Of a DNA stretch of 25,797 bases, positions 1 to 6,512 are shown in pieces (within the stretch, counting starts at the first letter, position 1; the number at the start of each line of letters is the position of its first letter). The translations under genes and the position numbers were made by a program. The notes under the pieces are model-generated. The model was not told the DNA's origin and searched no databases. It worked only from the letters and a program-made list of their open reading frames with translations. Source of the DNA: Gallionellaceae bacterium (lineage in GTDB: Bacteria; Pseudomonadota; Gammaproteobacteria; Burkholderiales; Gallionellaceae); the NCBI GenBank assembly GCA_021731185.1, contig JAKFXW010000147.1, positions 1 to 25,797 on the forward strand. Direction: 5' to 3'.

Positions 1-2
1 TA

Positions 3-268
3 TTTGCAGACCCTGCGACGACAAGCTACGGAGGCTATCAGTCACGCGATGCAAGGAGCGTGATTCGTGGGGAAACCTCAGGGTCAGGCTCCTTTTTTGG
101 TTGCTTCATCATTATCACAATAATTACTCTGACGCATACACAACTTATGGCGCTCCTGATCAAAATGGTTGGCTATGGAACTTTAAGAACCCTACTACCG
201 TCATAGACAAAGTTGTAATGTTGGTAAAATTAAGGCTGCAAGTTAAATTAAATCATACACTTGTATAG
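3..268 (+). pseudogene. 3' end of an unidentified gene, apparently frameshifted
   Basis: The window opens inside coding-looking DNA. Frame 3 reads naturally from the first bases to about position 95 (DPATTSYGGYQSRDARSV and on). From about position 95, frame 2 is the natural one (SDAYTTYGAPDQNGWLWNF and on) and runs to a TAG at 266-268. The switch falls at a run of six T at 91-96, the classic place for a one-base slip. A single gene end broken by a frameshift, or a homopolymer sequencing error, explains both halves. I do not recognise the family. The predicted product is polar with many aromatic residues and no obvious membrane segment. The gene start lies outside the window. Confidence 0.35.
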
Positions 269-352
269 ATATGGATTTTATAAATTTGTTTTGCATATAT
301 TGGTAAAGAATCTACCGCACATCTATTAACGAACTATCTGAAAGGTAATTAT

Positions 353-832
353 ATGAAAACTGCACAACTAGCCGTTCTCTGTTTTACTTGTCTGCTTGGC
401 ATCTTGCCTGTCACGGCAATCGCCTCGCACTATTCCATTTCTGCTGATGGCAGAGAAGTCACCGACCAAAGAACGGGGTTGATCTGGCGGCGCTGCGCTG
501 AGGGCATGGTGTTCAGCGGCGGCACTTGCACGGGAACAGCCAGCAAATTTACCCATGAGGAGGCCTTGCAACAAGCCGCCACTCAAGCCAGCAACACTGG
601 CATTGCATGGCGCCTGCCAAATATAAAAGAGCTTTTAAGCATTGCCGACAAAAAATCTTCATCAATCCGTCGGAAAGCTTTTCCAGCTACGCCAGTTGGT
701 TTGTTCTGGTCTGCCACTCCCGGCGCTGGTAACTCTCCTGGCACTTGGAGAGCCGCTTTTTACAATGGTAACGCCACCACCAGGCACCAAGACAACATTT
801 ATCATGTGCGGTTGGTACGTACCAGCCAGTGA
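353..832 (+). CDS. Secreted DUF1566 (Lcl C-terminal fold) protein, paralog 1
   Basis: A 159-residue exported protein. The first ~24 residues form a Sec signal peptide (Lys-Thr, then a hydrophobic core LAVLCFTCLLGILPV, cleavage near AIA-S). The rest is one DUF1566 domain: TDQRTGLIWRRCAEG near the start, WRLPNIKELLSIAD in the middle, FWSATP, and the terminal HVRLVRTSQ. The family has a C-type-lectin-like fold and is found in surface or secreted bacterial proteins; the ligand cannot be read from sequence. It is the first of three tandem paralogs (1369-1884, 2423-2908) sharing the signal peptide and core but differing strongly in the last ~35 residues. The start ATG follows AAAGGTAATTAT. Two cysteines (RRC, GTC) are conserved in all three copies and may form a disulphide. 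The family call is firm, the role unknown. Confidence 0.8.
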   Translation: MKTAQLAVLCFTCLLGILPVTAIASHYSISADGREVTDQRTGLIWRRCAEGMVFSGGTCTGTASKFTHEEALQQAATQASNTGIAWRLPNIKELLSIADKKSSSIRRKAFPATPVGLFWSATPGAGNSPGTWRAAFYNGNATTRHQDNIYHVRLVRTSQ

Positions 833-1012
833 TTAGGTCGTGTAGCGGCCTAGTATGGCGGTGTTTTCCTGTCTCCGGCAGGGGGGAACAAGAAATTCTG
901 TCCAAACGAACGGAACCACTTCTATTTTCCGCAACCGTTTTGACCATTATCAATACCAAAAGAAAGGAACATTTAGCATGCCAACTAATTCCAATATCCT
1001 GATAAAAACGAT
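833..1012 (+). repeat. DUF1566 downstream block, copy 1
   Basis: The DNA after paralog 1 is similar to that after paralog 2 (1885-2112). Shared segments include TATGGCGGTGTT, TCCGGCAGG, CCGCAACCG, TTTGACCATTATCAATACC and CCAACTAATTCCAA. The middle differs by an insertion/deletion of several tens of bases. The duplication therefore covered gene plus downstream DNA, not just the gene. An open frame starting at ATG 855 exists but is not kept in the other copy, so I do not call a gene. Confidence 0.65.
834..852 (+). other. Stem-loop just after the stop codon of DUF1566 paralog 1
   Basis: TAGGTCG (834-840) pairs with CGGCCTA (846-852) around the loop TGTAG. One of the seven pairs is a G-U wobble. 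It begins one base after the stop codon and has no T-run, so it is a poor intrinsic terminator. A structured element directly 3' of a variable region is also what DGR targets often carry. The matching position after paralog 2 keeps the GTAGC core but a weaker stem. Confidence 0.4.
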
Positions 1013-1368
1013 CACAGTGTACCCGCCAAGGAGTACGCCGTGGTTGTAAGGGGGCTAAAGCCCCAACAACACACGCTGTTGGCTTCGTTTCCGGCTCCTG
1101 AGTGAAACAACTGATATAACTACTAGCCATTCCGCTAGGTTGTCAAAGGACGCTATGCAAGTCATTGGTTATAGCCATCCCACTAAGCAATCAAAAGACG
1201 GTTGCAAAGCCGATGAATCGGCAACAACAACGCATCGTCTCCTCATCCTTGCCGCCTGTGCTCCTGTTTATATGACACTATCCGGCTGCACCGCGTACTT
1301 CGTGCATCGCCTGAGGGAGTCTATCGCTCATCCCTCAATGCACCATCAATAATAGAAGAGGTAACTAT
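1013..1368. other. Intergenic stretch with a strong hairpin and no convincing gene
   Basis: A strong imperfect hairpin lies at 1043-1070: GTTGT/ACAAC at the base, a small internal bulge, then GGGGC/GCCCC closing a TAAA loop. It has no T-run, so it may be a repeat relic or an RNA structure. A 70-codon open frame on the plus strand (1140-1352, TTG start) has a hydrophobic middle but no ribosome binding site and no family I recognise. The last ~20 bases carry the leader of paralog 2, with AATAGAAGAGGTAACTATATG, closely matching the leader of paralog 3. Confidence 0.4.
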
Positions 1369-1884
1369 ATGAAAACTGCACCTCTCGCCACACTGTTTCT
1401 CACTTGCCTGCTGGGCATCCTGCCTGTCGCAGCATCCGCTCAACCCTATACCATTTCTGCCGATGGCAGCGAAGTCACCGACCAAAAAACGGGTCTGATC
1501 TGGCGGCGCTGTGCTGAGGGTATGAACTGGAATGGTGCAACCTGCGCTGGTGTTGCCAGCAAGTTTAACCACGAGGCCGCCTTGGAGCAGGCCGCAGCCC
1601 AGACCGCCGCAGCTCAGACCAAAGACTTTAGAATCGACTGGCGCTTGCCGAATATAAATGAACTTTCCAGTATCGCCGACAGTAGCGGTAACAACCCTGT
1701 GATCGACCCAACGGCTTTCCCGGCTACACCCTTGTCCTCCTCGTCCTCTGCGTTTTGGTCTGCTTCGCCTGTCATTGGCAAGCCTCCCACGCGCGCATGG
1801 TTCGTTCTTTCCAAAGATGGCGATGTTGACCTCAAAAGCGGTAACGACACGGCCTATGTGCGGTTGGTGCGTGCTAGTCAGTGA
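1369..1884 (+). CDS. Secreted DUF1566 (Lcl C-terminal fold) protein, paralog 2
   Basis: A 171-residue exported protein, paralogous to the genes at 353-832 and 2423-2908. Signal peptide residues 1-24 (hydrophobic core then AASA-Q). The DUF1566 core shows TDQKTGLIWRRCAEGM, WRLPNINELSSIAD, AFPATP, FWSASP and terminal YVRLVRASQ. It is longer than its siblings because of an Ala/Gln-rich insert near residues 75-85 (QAAAQTAAAQTKD), which looks like a short internal repeat expansion, and a Ser run before FWSA. The ATG is preceded by AGAGGTAACTAT, a good ribosome binding site. The C-terminal tail between FWSASP and YVRLVR is nearly unrelated to those of the paralogs (includes KPPTRAWFVLSKDGDVDLKS). 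Function unknown; surface or periplasmic ligand binding is the family expectation. Confidence 0.8.
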   Translation: MKTAPLATLFLTCLLGILPVAASAQPYTISADGSEVTDQKTGLIWRRCAEGMNWNGATCAGVASKFNHEAALEQAAAQTAAAQTKDFRIDWRLPNINELSSIADSSGNNPVIDPTAFPATPLSSSSSAFWSASPVIGKPPTRAWFVLSKDGDVDLKSGNDTAYVRLVRASQ

Positions 1885-2112
1885 TTGGGGCGCGTAGCAG
1901 CTTCTGGTATGGCGGTGTTATCCTGTTTCCGGCAGGAGAAAGGGCAAAGCTGGCAGGACGCGCTTATGGGACGGAAGGTATTATCTGCGCTTGAGCCTTC
2001 CGCTAAGTTCAAACGTTATGCGCAAAAATATAATTTGCCGCAACCGCTTTGACCATTATCAATACCCAAAGAAAGAAACATTTAACAGGCCAACTAATTC
2101 CAACTCCACATA
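1885..2112 (+). repeat. DUF1566 downstream block, copy 2
   Basis: Matches 833-1012 in several blocks but with extra DNA in the middle (about 1935-2035). That extra DNA holds an open frame from ATG 1909 to TGA 2052 (47 residues; includes SWQDALMGRKVLSALEPSAK), which looks more protein-like than chance and may be a gene relic; I do not recognise it. Similarity to copy 1 stops near CCAACTAATTCCAA, where the minus-strand transposase relic begins. Confidence 0.6.
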
Positions 2113-2290
2113 GAAACGACAATAATCCAACCCGTTCGTGGTGGGACAGTCGAACCACACGCATCCATCTCCCGCGCGCGACCATCGCCTCGACCATGCG
2201 GCGGATGAGTTTGGGGCATCCGTAGCGGCAGATGCCCGCGATACGTCCAAAATGCGCTTCGCCTTGAAACATCGGTCGGATCGGCCATCG
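2105..2290 (-). pseudogene. Relic of an IS630-type transposase (DDE core fragment)
   Basis: Read on the minus strand, the stretch gives WPIRPMFQGEAHFGRI, then PKLIRRMVEAMVAR. This resembles the IS630-family core around the first catalytic Asp (usual form: FQDEARFGRI, then PKxxRPxVxAMVxREY). Here the key Asp is Gly (FQGEAHFGRI). After MVAR the match shifts frame: CPTTNGLDYCRF lies in a neighbouring frame, where the family normally has a VSPxxGxLD-like strand. There is no start and no intact domain, and copies of the DUF1566 flank abut it. It is a dead fragment that probably entered during or after the DUF1566 duplication. The assignment rests on motif memory only. Confidence 0.5.
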
Positions 2291-2422
2291 CATCCTTGCC
2301 ATACCCGTCATACCCCAAAAAAATATTCCTTTAATGTGCGCTAACCCACGGAGGATCGTGGCCAAAAGTGAAATAGTGCGAACGGTGTCAGATATTGGCT
2401 CGATTATAGAAGAAGTAACCGT

Positions 2423-2908
2423 ATGAAAACCGCACAACTCGTCGCCCTCTGTTTTACTTGCCTGCTGGGCATCCTGCCTGTTGCGGCGTCCGCCGAACCC
2501 TATATTATCTCCGCCGATGGCAGCGAAGTTACCGATCAAAAAACGCGACTGATCTGGCGGCGCTGTGCCGAGGACATGGACTGGGATGGGTCAACCTGCG
2601 CCGGTGTCGCCAGCACGTTTACCCACGAGGCGGCCTTAGAGCGGGCTGCAACCCAATCCAGCAGTACTGGTCTCGCCTGGCGTTTGCCGAATGTAAAAGA
2701 TCTGGCCAGCATTGCCGACAGAAGCCGCATCAACCCGGCCATTGACCCCACAGCTTTTCCGGTTACGCCAGCAAGTTGGTTTTGGTCGTCTTCGCCGTAT
2801 ATCGGTTTCCCGGCCGTCGCGTGGCTCGTCTTTTTCGGCAATGGCAACGTCTACGGCGGCGGCCGTAGTAACTCCTTCTATGTGCGGTTAGTGCGTGCCA
2901 GTCAGTGA
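2423..2908 (+). CDS. Secreted DUF1566 protein, paralog 3, with DGR-like variable tail
   Basis: A 161-residue exported protein. Signal peptide about residues 1-24 (hydrophobic core, VAASA-E). DUF1566 domain with TDQKTRLIWRRCAEDM, WRLPNVKDLASIADR, AFPVTP, FWSSSPYIG and terminal FYVRLVRASQ. The segment 2780-2908 matches the usual layout of DUF1566 variable proteins: FWSSSPY-G, AW-V-F, NGNV, R-N, then YVRLVR. Positions that are often Asn in such proteins are here Phe, Ala, Val, Leu, Phe, Gly, Tyr, Gly, Gly, Gly and Phe, nearly all in NNC codons. Start ATG follows AGAAGTAACCGT. Neither a reverse transcriptase nor a template repeat is visible in the window. Downstream DNA differs from that after paralogs 1 and 2. 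Family firm; DGR link is an inference. Confidence 0.8.
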   Translation: MKTAQLVALCFTCLLGILPVAASAEPYIISADGSEVTDQKTRLIWRRCAEDMDWDGSTCAGVASTFTHEAALERAATQSSSTGLAWRLPNVKDLASIADRSRINPAIDPTAFPVTPASWFWSSSPYIGFPAVAWLVFFGNGNVYGGGRSNSFYVRLVRASQ

Positions 2909-3054
2909 TCGGAGCGCTGATTGTGCGCCAGCGTACAGACGGGACAGGTATCTCACGATAATCTGGCAAACATATCGATACTGAACGGCTGTTACACCTC
3001 AGTTCGGTGCATGACGAGTAGTTAATTTAGTCTTCTCAAGAAAAGGAAATAAAA

Positions 3055-3231
3055 ATGAACATGGCTCTTATTGAAGGGAATTGGAAACAATTCAAGGGAA
3101 ATATCAGATTGCAGTGGGGCAGGCTTTGCGGCAATCCTCTTGATGTAATCATAGGCAAACGCGAAATGCTTGCCGGAAAAATTCAGGAAATCTGTGACTT
3201 GGCAAAAGACGGAACGGGAAAGCAGATTTGA
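3055..3231 (+). CDS. CsbD-family stress-response protein
   Basis: A 58-residue soluble protein with the full CsbD signature: EGNWKQFKGNIRLQWGRL near the N-terminus, then LDVIIGKREMLAGKIQE. The family is small, charged and helical, and is induced by general stress in many bacteria; its molecular function is unknown. The usual form has Lys and Thr/Asp residues where this copy has RLCGNP, and the product ends shortly after the helix, as in other members. The ATG has a good ribosome binding site (AAAAGGAAATAAAA). It is a single gene with about 200 bp to the next one. Together with the DUF3309 and Yqj-type genes downstream it forms a typical proteobacterial stress/membrane group. The reading frame is short and easily missed. 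Confidence 0.85.
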   Translation: MNMALIEGNWKQFKGNIRLQWGRLCGNPLDVIIGKREMLAGKIQEICDLAKDGTGKQI

Positions 3232-3439
3232 TGCTGGCAACTGTTTAAATTTTTAAATTATCTGGACAGGTTGCATTCAGTCCCTCCGGTTAAAGCGGTG
3301 CGTAATCTCGAAGTCAGGTTGAAATCGTCATCGCAGACGAAAATGTGAACATCGCTCCATACGTTAATAAATTACCAGACATTTGCAGCAGAGGGTGATA
3401 CCGGGATGTCTTTTTACTAATATCACAAGGAGAAACAAC

Positions 3440-3598
3440 ATGTCATTAGGAACAATTCTTTTAATTATTCTGGTATTGATGCTGATCGGTGTAATTCCTG
3501 TTTGGCCTCACAGTCGCACATGGGGATATGGACCAAGCGGTGGACTCGGGCTGGTATTGATTGTTCTGCTGATTTTGTTAGTAACTGGGAATTTGTAA
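3440..3598 (+). CDS. DUF3309 small membrane protein
   Basis: A 52-residue protein with two hydrophobic helices: LGTILLIILVLMLIGVIPVW (about residues 3-22) and a second at the C-terminus (LGLVLIVLLILLVTG). They are joined by a short polar segment with WPHSRTWGYGPSGG. The arrangement Pro-x-Trp-Pro-His-Ser then Trp-Gly-Tyr-Pro/Gly-Ser-Gly-Gly is the DUF3309 signature. The family is widespread in proteobacteria near stress genes and has no known activity. ATG at 3440 is preceded by an excellent ribosome binding site, AAGGAGAAACAAC; the open frame extends upstream but without one. The YqjE-like fragment starts one base after its stop. Confidence 0.85.
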   Translation: MSLGTILLIILVLMLIGVIPVWPHSRTWGYGPSGGLGLVLIVLLILLVTGNL

Positions 3599-3599
3599 C

Positions 3600-3812
3600 A
3601 TGCTCAGGGCTTTGCTGACTGTATTTTTTGTGGTGATGTCATGGGGAAGCAGAAGATTGCTGGTGTTGGCCGGCTTTACTGCGCGGTATTTCATTGCGGG
3701 ATCCTTCGTATGGAACATATTGCGCCGCGTGACAAAGGAACAGACCAAACTATTTTCTGCCAGCCTGGCTGAATTAACAGGTGACGGTATTCGACTTTCC
3801 CCTCCGCCATGA
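3600..3812 (+). CDS. Shortened YqjE-like membrane protein (C-terminal half)
   Basis: A 70-residue product with hydrophobic stretches LRALLTVFFVVMSW and LLVLAGFTARYFIAGSFVW, followed by RRVTKEQTKLFSASLAEL. That layout (two membrane helices, then a polar segment ending in FxASLAELxxD) matches the C-terminal half of YqjE/phage-holin-3_6 family proteins, usually about 120-135 residues. The N-terminal amphipathic part is missing: the ATG lies one base after the DUF3309 stop, as if a deletion joined the two genes. Its TGA overlaps the ATG of the YqjK-like gene (ATGA), the usual yqjE-yqjK arrangement. It could be functional in a reduced form or be a remnant. The family call comes from motif similarity and context. 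Confidence 0.45.
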   Translation: MLRALLTVFFVVMSWGSRRLLVLAGFTARYFIAGSFVWNILRRVTKEQTKLFSASLAELTGDGIRLSPPP

Positions 3813-4102
3813 ATAAGCGACTTGTAATCCTCGCTGATCGACGCTGTAACCTGCTAAATAAAATTGACTCACAGCGTAAGGATGTTGCCGAATTAACTGG
3901 GCGCTGGCAAACCCCACTGGCAGTAGTCGACACAAGATTGAAGGCGGTTAATTTTTTGCATAACCATCCCACATTGGTGGTCGCTAGCGTTGCGGCCATT
4001 GCGACCTATTGCCGCAAAGGCATTGCCGGCTTGGCGAGTGAGGGCTGGCGATCACTGTACCTGTACCTGTACCTCTACCTTCCATCCTTACTTTTGTATT
4101 GA
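3809..4102 (+). CDS. YqjK-like protein
   Basis: A 97-residue protein beginning MNKRLVILADRRCNLLNKID, a charged N-terminal helix typical of YqjK-like proteins (MNxRLxxLAxRRxxLLxxIxxQR). It continues with WQTPLAVVDTRLKAVNFLHNHP and a hydrophobic segment (TLVVASVAAIATY), then GWRSLYLY. The role is unknown; the family sits behind yqjE, as here with an ATGA overlap. The end is odd: instead of the usual short basic tail it reads YLYLYLYL, coded by a hexamer repeat at 4055-4078, and stops at TGA 4100-4102, eight bases before a MITE-like element. Insertion of the element may have altered the original 3' end. Confidence 0.6.
   Translation: MNKRLVILADRRCNLLNKIDSQRKDVAELTGRWQTPLAVVDTRLKAVNFLHNHPTLVVASVAAIATYCRKGIAGLASEGWRSLYLYLYLYLPSLLLY
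4055..4078 (+). repeat. Hexamer tandem repeat (CTGTAC)x3 + CTCTAC
   Basis: Three perfect CTGTAC units and one with a single change lie head to tail inside the end of the YqjK-like gene, coding alternating Leu-Tyr. Since the unit is six bases, gain or loss of a copy changes protein length without shifting the frame. Confidence 0.8.
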
Positions 4103-4109
4103 ATTACCT

Positions 4110-4388
4110 TAAGGAAGCACTGATTGAATCCGCCATGAGCCGCGTTGCAGACCAAATTGTGATGATCGCAAGGCGCATCCCGAAGGCCAGGGGTCATTCT
4201 CCCTGGCGAGGGGTGCAACACAGCGTGCGCGCAATTTGGTCGCAACCCATACGGGACATGGCTTTACGGGCGGCCTGCATTGTCGCAAGGCTAGCCAAGG
4301 GAACGACCCTCAGCGTCACCTTGCTCTGTGCATTCCATCCCGCAAAGCCGATGTCGCGGCCATGTGGGATTAAATCAGTGCTTCCCTA
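4110..4388. mobile_element. MITE-like element, 279 bp, ends suggest IS630/mariner type
   Basis: The left end TTAAGGAAGCACTGATT (4109-4125) is matched, inverted, by AATCAGTGCTTCCCTAA at the right end (4373-4389). The similarity continues inward through AATCC and CATG, giving about 28 bp with few mismatches. Both ends abut a TA dinucleotide (4110-4111 and 4387-4388), as expected for elements that duplicate a TA target, which is typical of IS630/Tc1-mariner transposases. No transposase is encoded; the plus-strand open frame through it (4099-4389) has no family features. It separates the YqjK-like gene from the PqiA-like gene. The element family is inferred. Confidence 0.7.
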
Positions 4389-4454
4389 ACTTTGAAACTC
4401 GTGCCCGAGGTGATCAGCGCGACACTCCCGATTGCTGCAGAGAAGGTTACCACC

Positions 4455-5708
4455 ATGAAGCTGCTAAAATTATCCCTGTCATTTATGGTCATAATCGCAT
4501 CGGCTGTTTTATGTTATCAAATTATTTTAAATTCGATTTCCAACCAAAAGAACAAAAATGATTATGCTGAGCTCAACCATGTCAAATATGGTCTTCTAAA
4601 TATTGAAGAATGGAAGCGACAAGTCACTCTGATTCTTACCGAGGAAATTAATAAACTGTATTTGTCAAAGAAGAATGAACGTGTCCTTCGCAAACATATT
4701 GAAGCTTTGTTGAATACACTGATTGATAAAATTGATAAGCAGATCAGGCAGGGAAACGAAGGCACCGCAGGTGGTGCGCTCAAACAGTCATTTATCGATA
4801 TTTTTATCAATATTGATGATATTAAAAAGGGCATTCCTGAATATGCGGATGCAATCATTCATGAAATGACGAAATCGACAACGAAGCGTCAGCTAAAATC
4901 GATGCTGAACAAGAAGCTTGAACAATATTCAGATCAGACCATTGACACAGAGAGTACTGCTCAATTGAGCCGCATCCTTCTCAGGACTGATACCAAGGAT
5001 ATCGAAAGTGCGAGGACTAAGCTCCTTGAGATAATTTCCGTCAAACATGACCTGATTATTAAGCAAGCAGCCCTGTTAATCGTGTTGTCGCTTATCCTGT
5101 TCGTATCGTCTGGTTTCAGCAAGCAACTGACACCCTCACAACACATATTTCTCTTACTATCTCTTGTAACACTGCTGATTGCGGGCGTAACCACGCCCAC
5201 CATCGATATGGAAGCAACAATCTCACAGATTAGTTTTGAGTTGATGGGGCACCCTATCAGTTTTGATAACCAGGTATTGTATTTCCAGAGCAAAAGCATT
5301 CTGGATGTGTTCTGGATCATGGTTACTCATAAGGACATTCAGATGAAACTGGTCGGAATCCTGCTGATCAACTTCAGTATTGTTTTTCCCCTGATGAAAT
5401 TAGTCTCTTCACTGGGATATTATTTCAATTATCATCAGGCCAGGGAAAACCCGGTGATCAAGTTTTTTGTCTTGAAATCCGGCAAATGGTCCATGGCCGA
5501 TGTCATGGTAGTTGCAATATTTATGGCCTATGTCGGCTTTAATGGGATCATTACCAGTCAGTTTGGCAAGTTACGCTCAGCAAGCCAGGAACTGGTGATG
5601 CTGACTACAAATGGTACTTCGCTTCAGCCGGGATATTACCTGTTCCTGACATACACCCTGTTGGCATTATTTTTATCAGATTTCCTGACCAGAAATCAAC
5701 AGAAGTAG
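4455..5708 (+). CDS. PqiA-domain membrane protein with long N-terminal helical region
   Basis: A 417-residue inner-membrane protein. Residues 1-25 form an N-terminal anchor (LLKLSLSFMVIIASAVLCY). About 180 polar, Lys/Asp/Ile-rich helical residues follow. Then come membrane helices (AALLIVLSLILFVSSG; IFLLLSLVTLLIAGVTTP), a central segment (SKSILDVFWIMV), another helix (LVGILLINFSIVFPLMKLVSS) and a PqiA-like end with KWSMADVMVVAIFMAYVGF and PGYYLFLTYTLLALFLS. The motifs FPLxKL and KWSMxDVxVVAI are characteristic of the paraquat-inducible protein A family, which acts in envelope/lipid trafficking with MCE proteins; no MCE partner is adjacent here. I chose ATG 4455 (AGAAGG upstream) over an earlier TTG at 4392, which touches the MITE. 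It is more AT-rich than the housekeeping genes. Confidence 0.7.
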   Translation: MKLLKLSLSFMVIIASAVLCYQIILNSISNQKNKNDYAELNHVKYGLLNIEEWKRQVTLILTEEINKLYLSKKNERVLRKHIEALLNTLIDKIDKQIRQGNEGTAGGALKQSFIDIFINIDDIKKGIPEYADAIIHEMTKSTTKRQLKSMLNKKLEQYSDQTIDTESTAQLSRILLRTDTKDIESARTKLLEIISVKHDLIIKQAALLIVLSLILFVSSGFSKQLTPSQHIFLLLSLVTLLIAGVTTPTIDMEATISQISFELMGHPISFDNQVLYFQSKSILDVFWIMVTHKDIQMKLVGILLINFSIVFPLMKLVSSLGYYFNYHQARENPVIKFFVLKSGKWSMADVMVVAIFMAYVGFNGIITSQFGKLRSASQELVMLTTNGTSLQPGYYLFLTYTLLALFLSDFLTRNQQK

Positions 5709-5810
5709 GCGCGCAGGTTTCCACAGGCTTTATGTCATTGTCTTTCGGATTTATTAGGACAGACTGATTGTGCCGAAGCTCAATAACTTCCCACTAAACA
5801 GCATCAAGGG

Positions 5811-6458
5811 CGGCTAAATGACGCGCCTATTTTTATCGATGAATCGGCTGCGCTAAATTCCTTGGAGCTACGCTCGCGCGCACGCAGACTGCATCGGCAA
5901 AATGATGGTTTGGGATTAATAGTGGTGGATTACCTGCAACTCATGTCGGCCCCTTCAAGCAAGCAAAGTGAAAATCTCGCAACAGAAATTTCTCGCTCGC
6001 TTAAAGCACTGGCTAAAGAATTGAAAGTACCCGTTGTAGCACTTTCACAGCTCAATCGCGGTTTGGAGCAACGCCCCAACGAACGACCTATGATGTCCGA
6101 TCTACGGGAATCTGGCGCGATTGAACAAGATGCAGATTTGATTTTATTTATATATCGCGATGAAGTTTACAATCCAGAGTCGCCAGATAAGGGCAAAGCC
6201 GAGATTATAATTGGCAAGCAACGTAACGGCCCGATAGGCAAAGTAGACTTTACCTTCCGTGGCAAATATACTCTTACGCCTCAGCTCAGTATTGAGCAGA
6301 AGCATAGTTTCTACAAATCAAAACTTGGGTGTTGGAAAATAACCGATTCAAGCAACGCATACAAAATAAATTGGAGCGGCGAATTGAACCAAAACTTAAA
6401 GGCGGAGATAGAAAATCAGAACAGTTCAAAATCAATCGTGACCCCATTGATTTTTTGA
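5811..6458 (+). pseudogene. Truncated dnaB fragment (replicative helicase C-terminal part)
   Basis: The frame reads RLNDAPIFIDESAALNSLEL, then the Walker B segment LGLIVVDYLQLM, KALAKELKVPVVALSQLNRG, SDLRESGAIEQDADLILFIYRDE and KQRNGPIGKVDFTFRGKYT. This is the C-terminal ~155 residues of replicative helicase DnaB. The N-terminal domain, the linker and the Walker A P-loop are missing, so it cannot be an active helicase. Homology begins near 5811 with no start codon; the first ATG in the frame is not near the break and a CTG-like or TTG start at about 5862 would cut into the domain. After GKYT the true DnaB ending is replaced by ~65 unrelated residues running into the AT-rich inverted repeat at 6442. 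Best explained as a partial duplication or relic of an integrated element. Confidence 0.8.
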
Positions 6459-6471
6459 TTTTGATTTTTTG
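6442..6471 (+). repeat. Inverted repeat, left arm (flanks lipoprotein gene)
   Basis: An AT-rich segment starting CCCCATTGATTTTTTGATTT and ending in TTTTTTG. Its reverse complement closely matches 7021-7054 with small gaps. It contains the stop codon of the dnaB fragment. Confidence 0.6.
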
Positions 6472-6512
6472 TTTTGCCACCCATCCCTACCACTAACATT
6501 AAGGATAAGAAA

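Noticed and set aside
855..1049. Plus-strand frame starting MAVFSCLRQ
   Set aside because: The start block is duplicated in the second flank but the frames diverge at once, so it is not a conserved gene.
687..1130. Minus-strand open frame of 147 codons
   Set aside because: It runs antisense through the DUF1566 gene and its duplicated flank, with unnatural composition and no start signal.
837..2422. A DGR template repeat or reverse transcriptase near the variable tails
   Set aside because: I looked in both intergenic regions and on both strands for an A-rich near-copy of 2780-2908 and for reverse transcriptase motifs (such as YxDD) and found neither.
2009..2539. Minus-strand frame of 176 codons as a whole gene
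   Set aside because: Its ends are antisense to the DUF1566 signal region and flank; only the middle shows transposase-like sequence, annotated as a relic.
4099..4389. Open frame of 96 codons on the plus strand
   Set aside because: It spans the MITE from end to end, has no ribosome binding site and no protein features; the inverted ends explain the sequence better.
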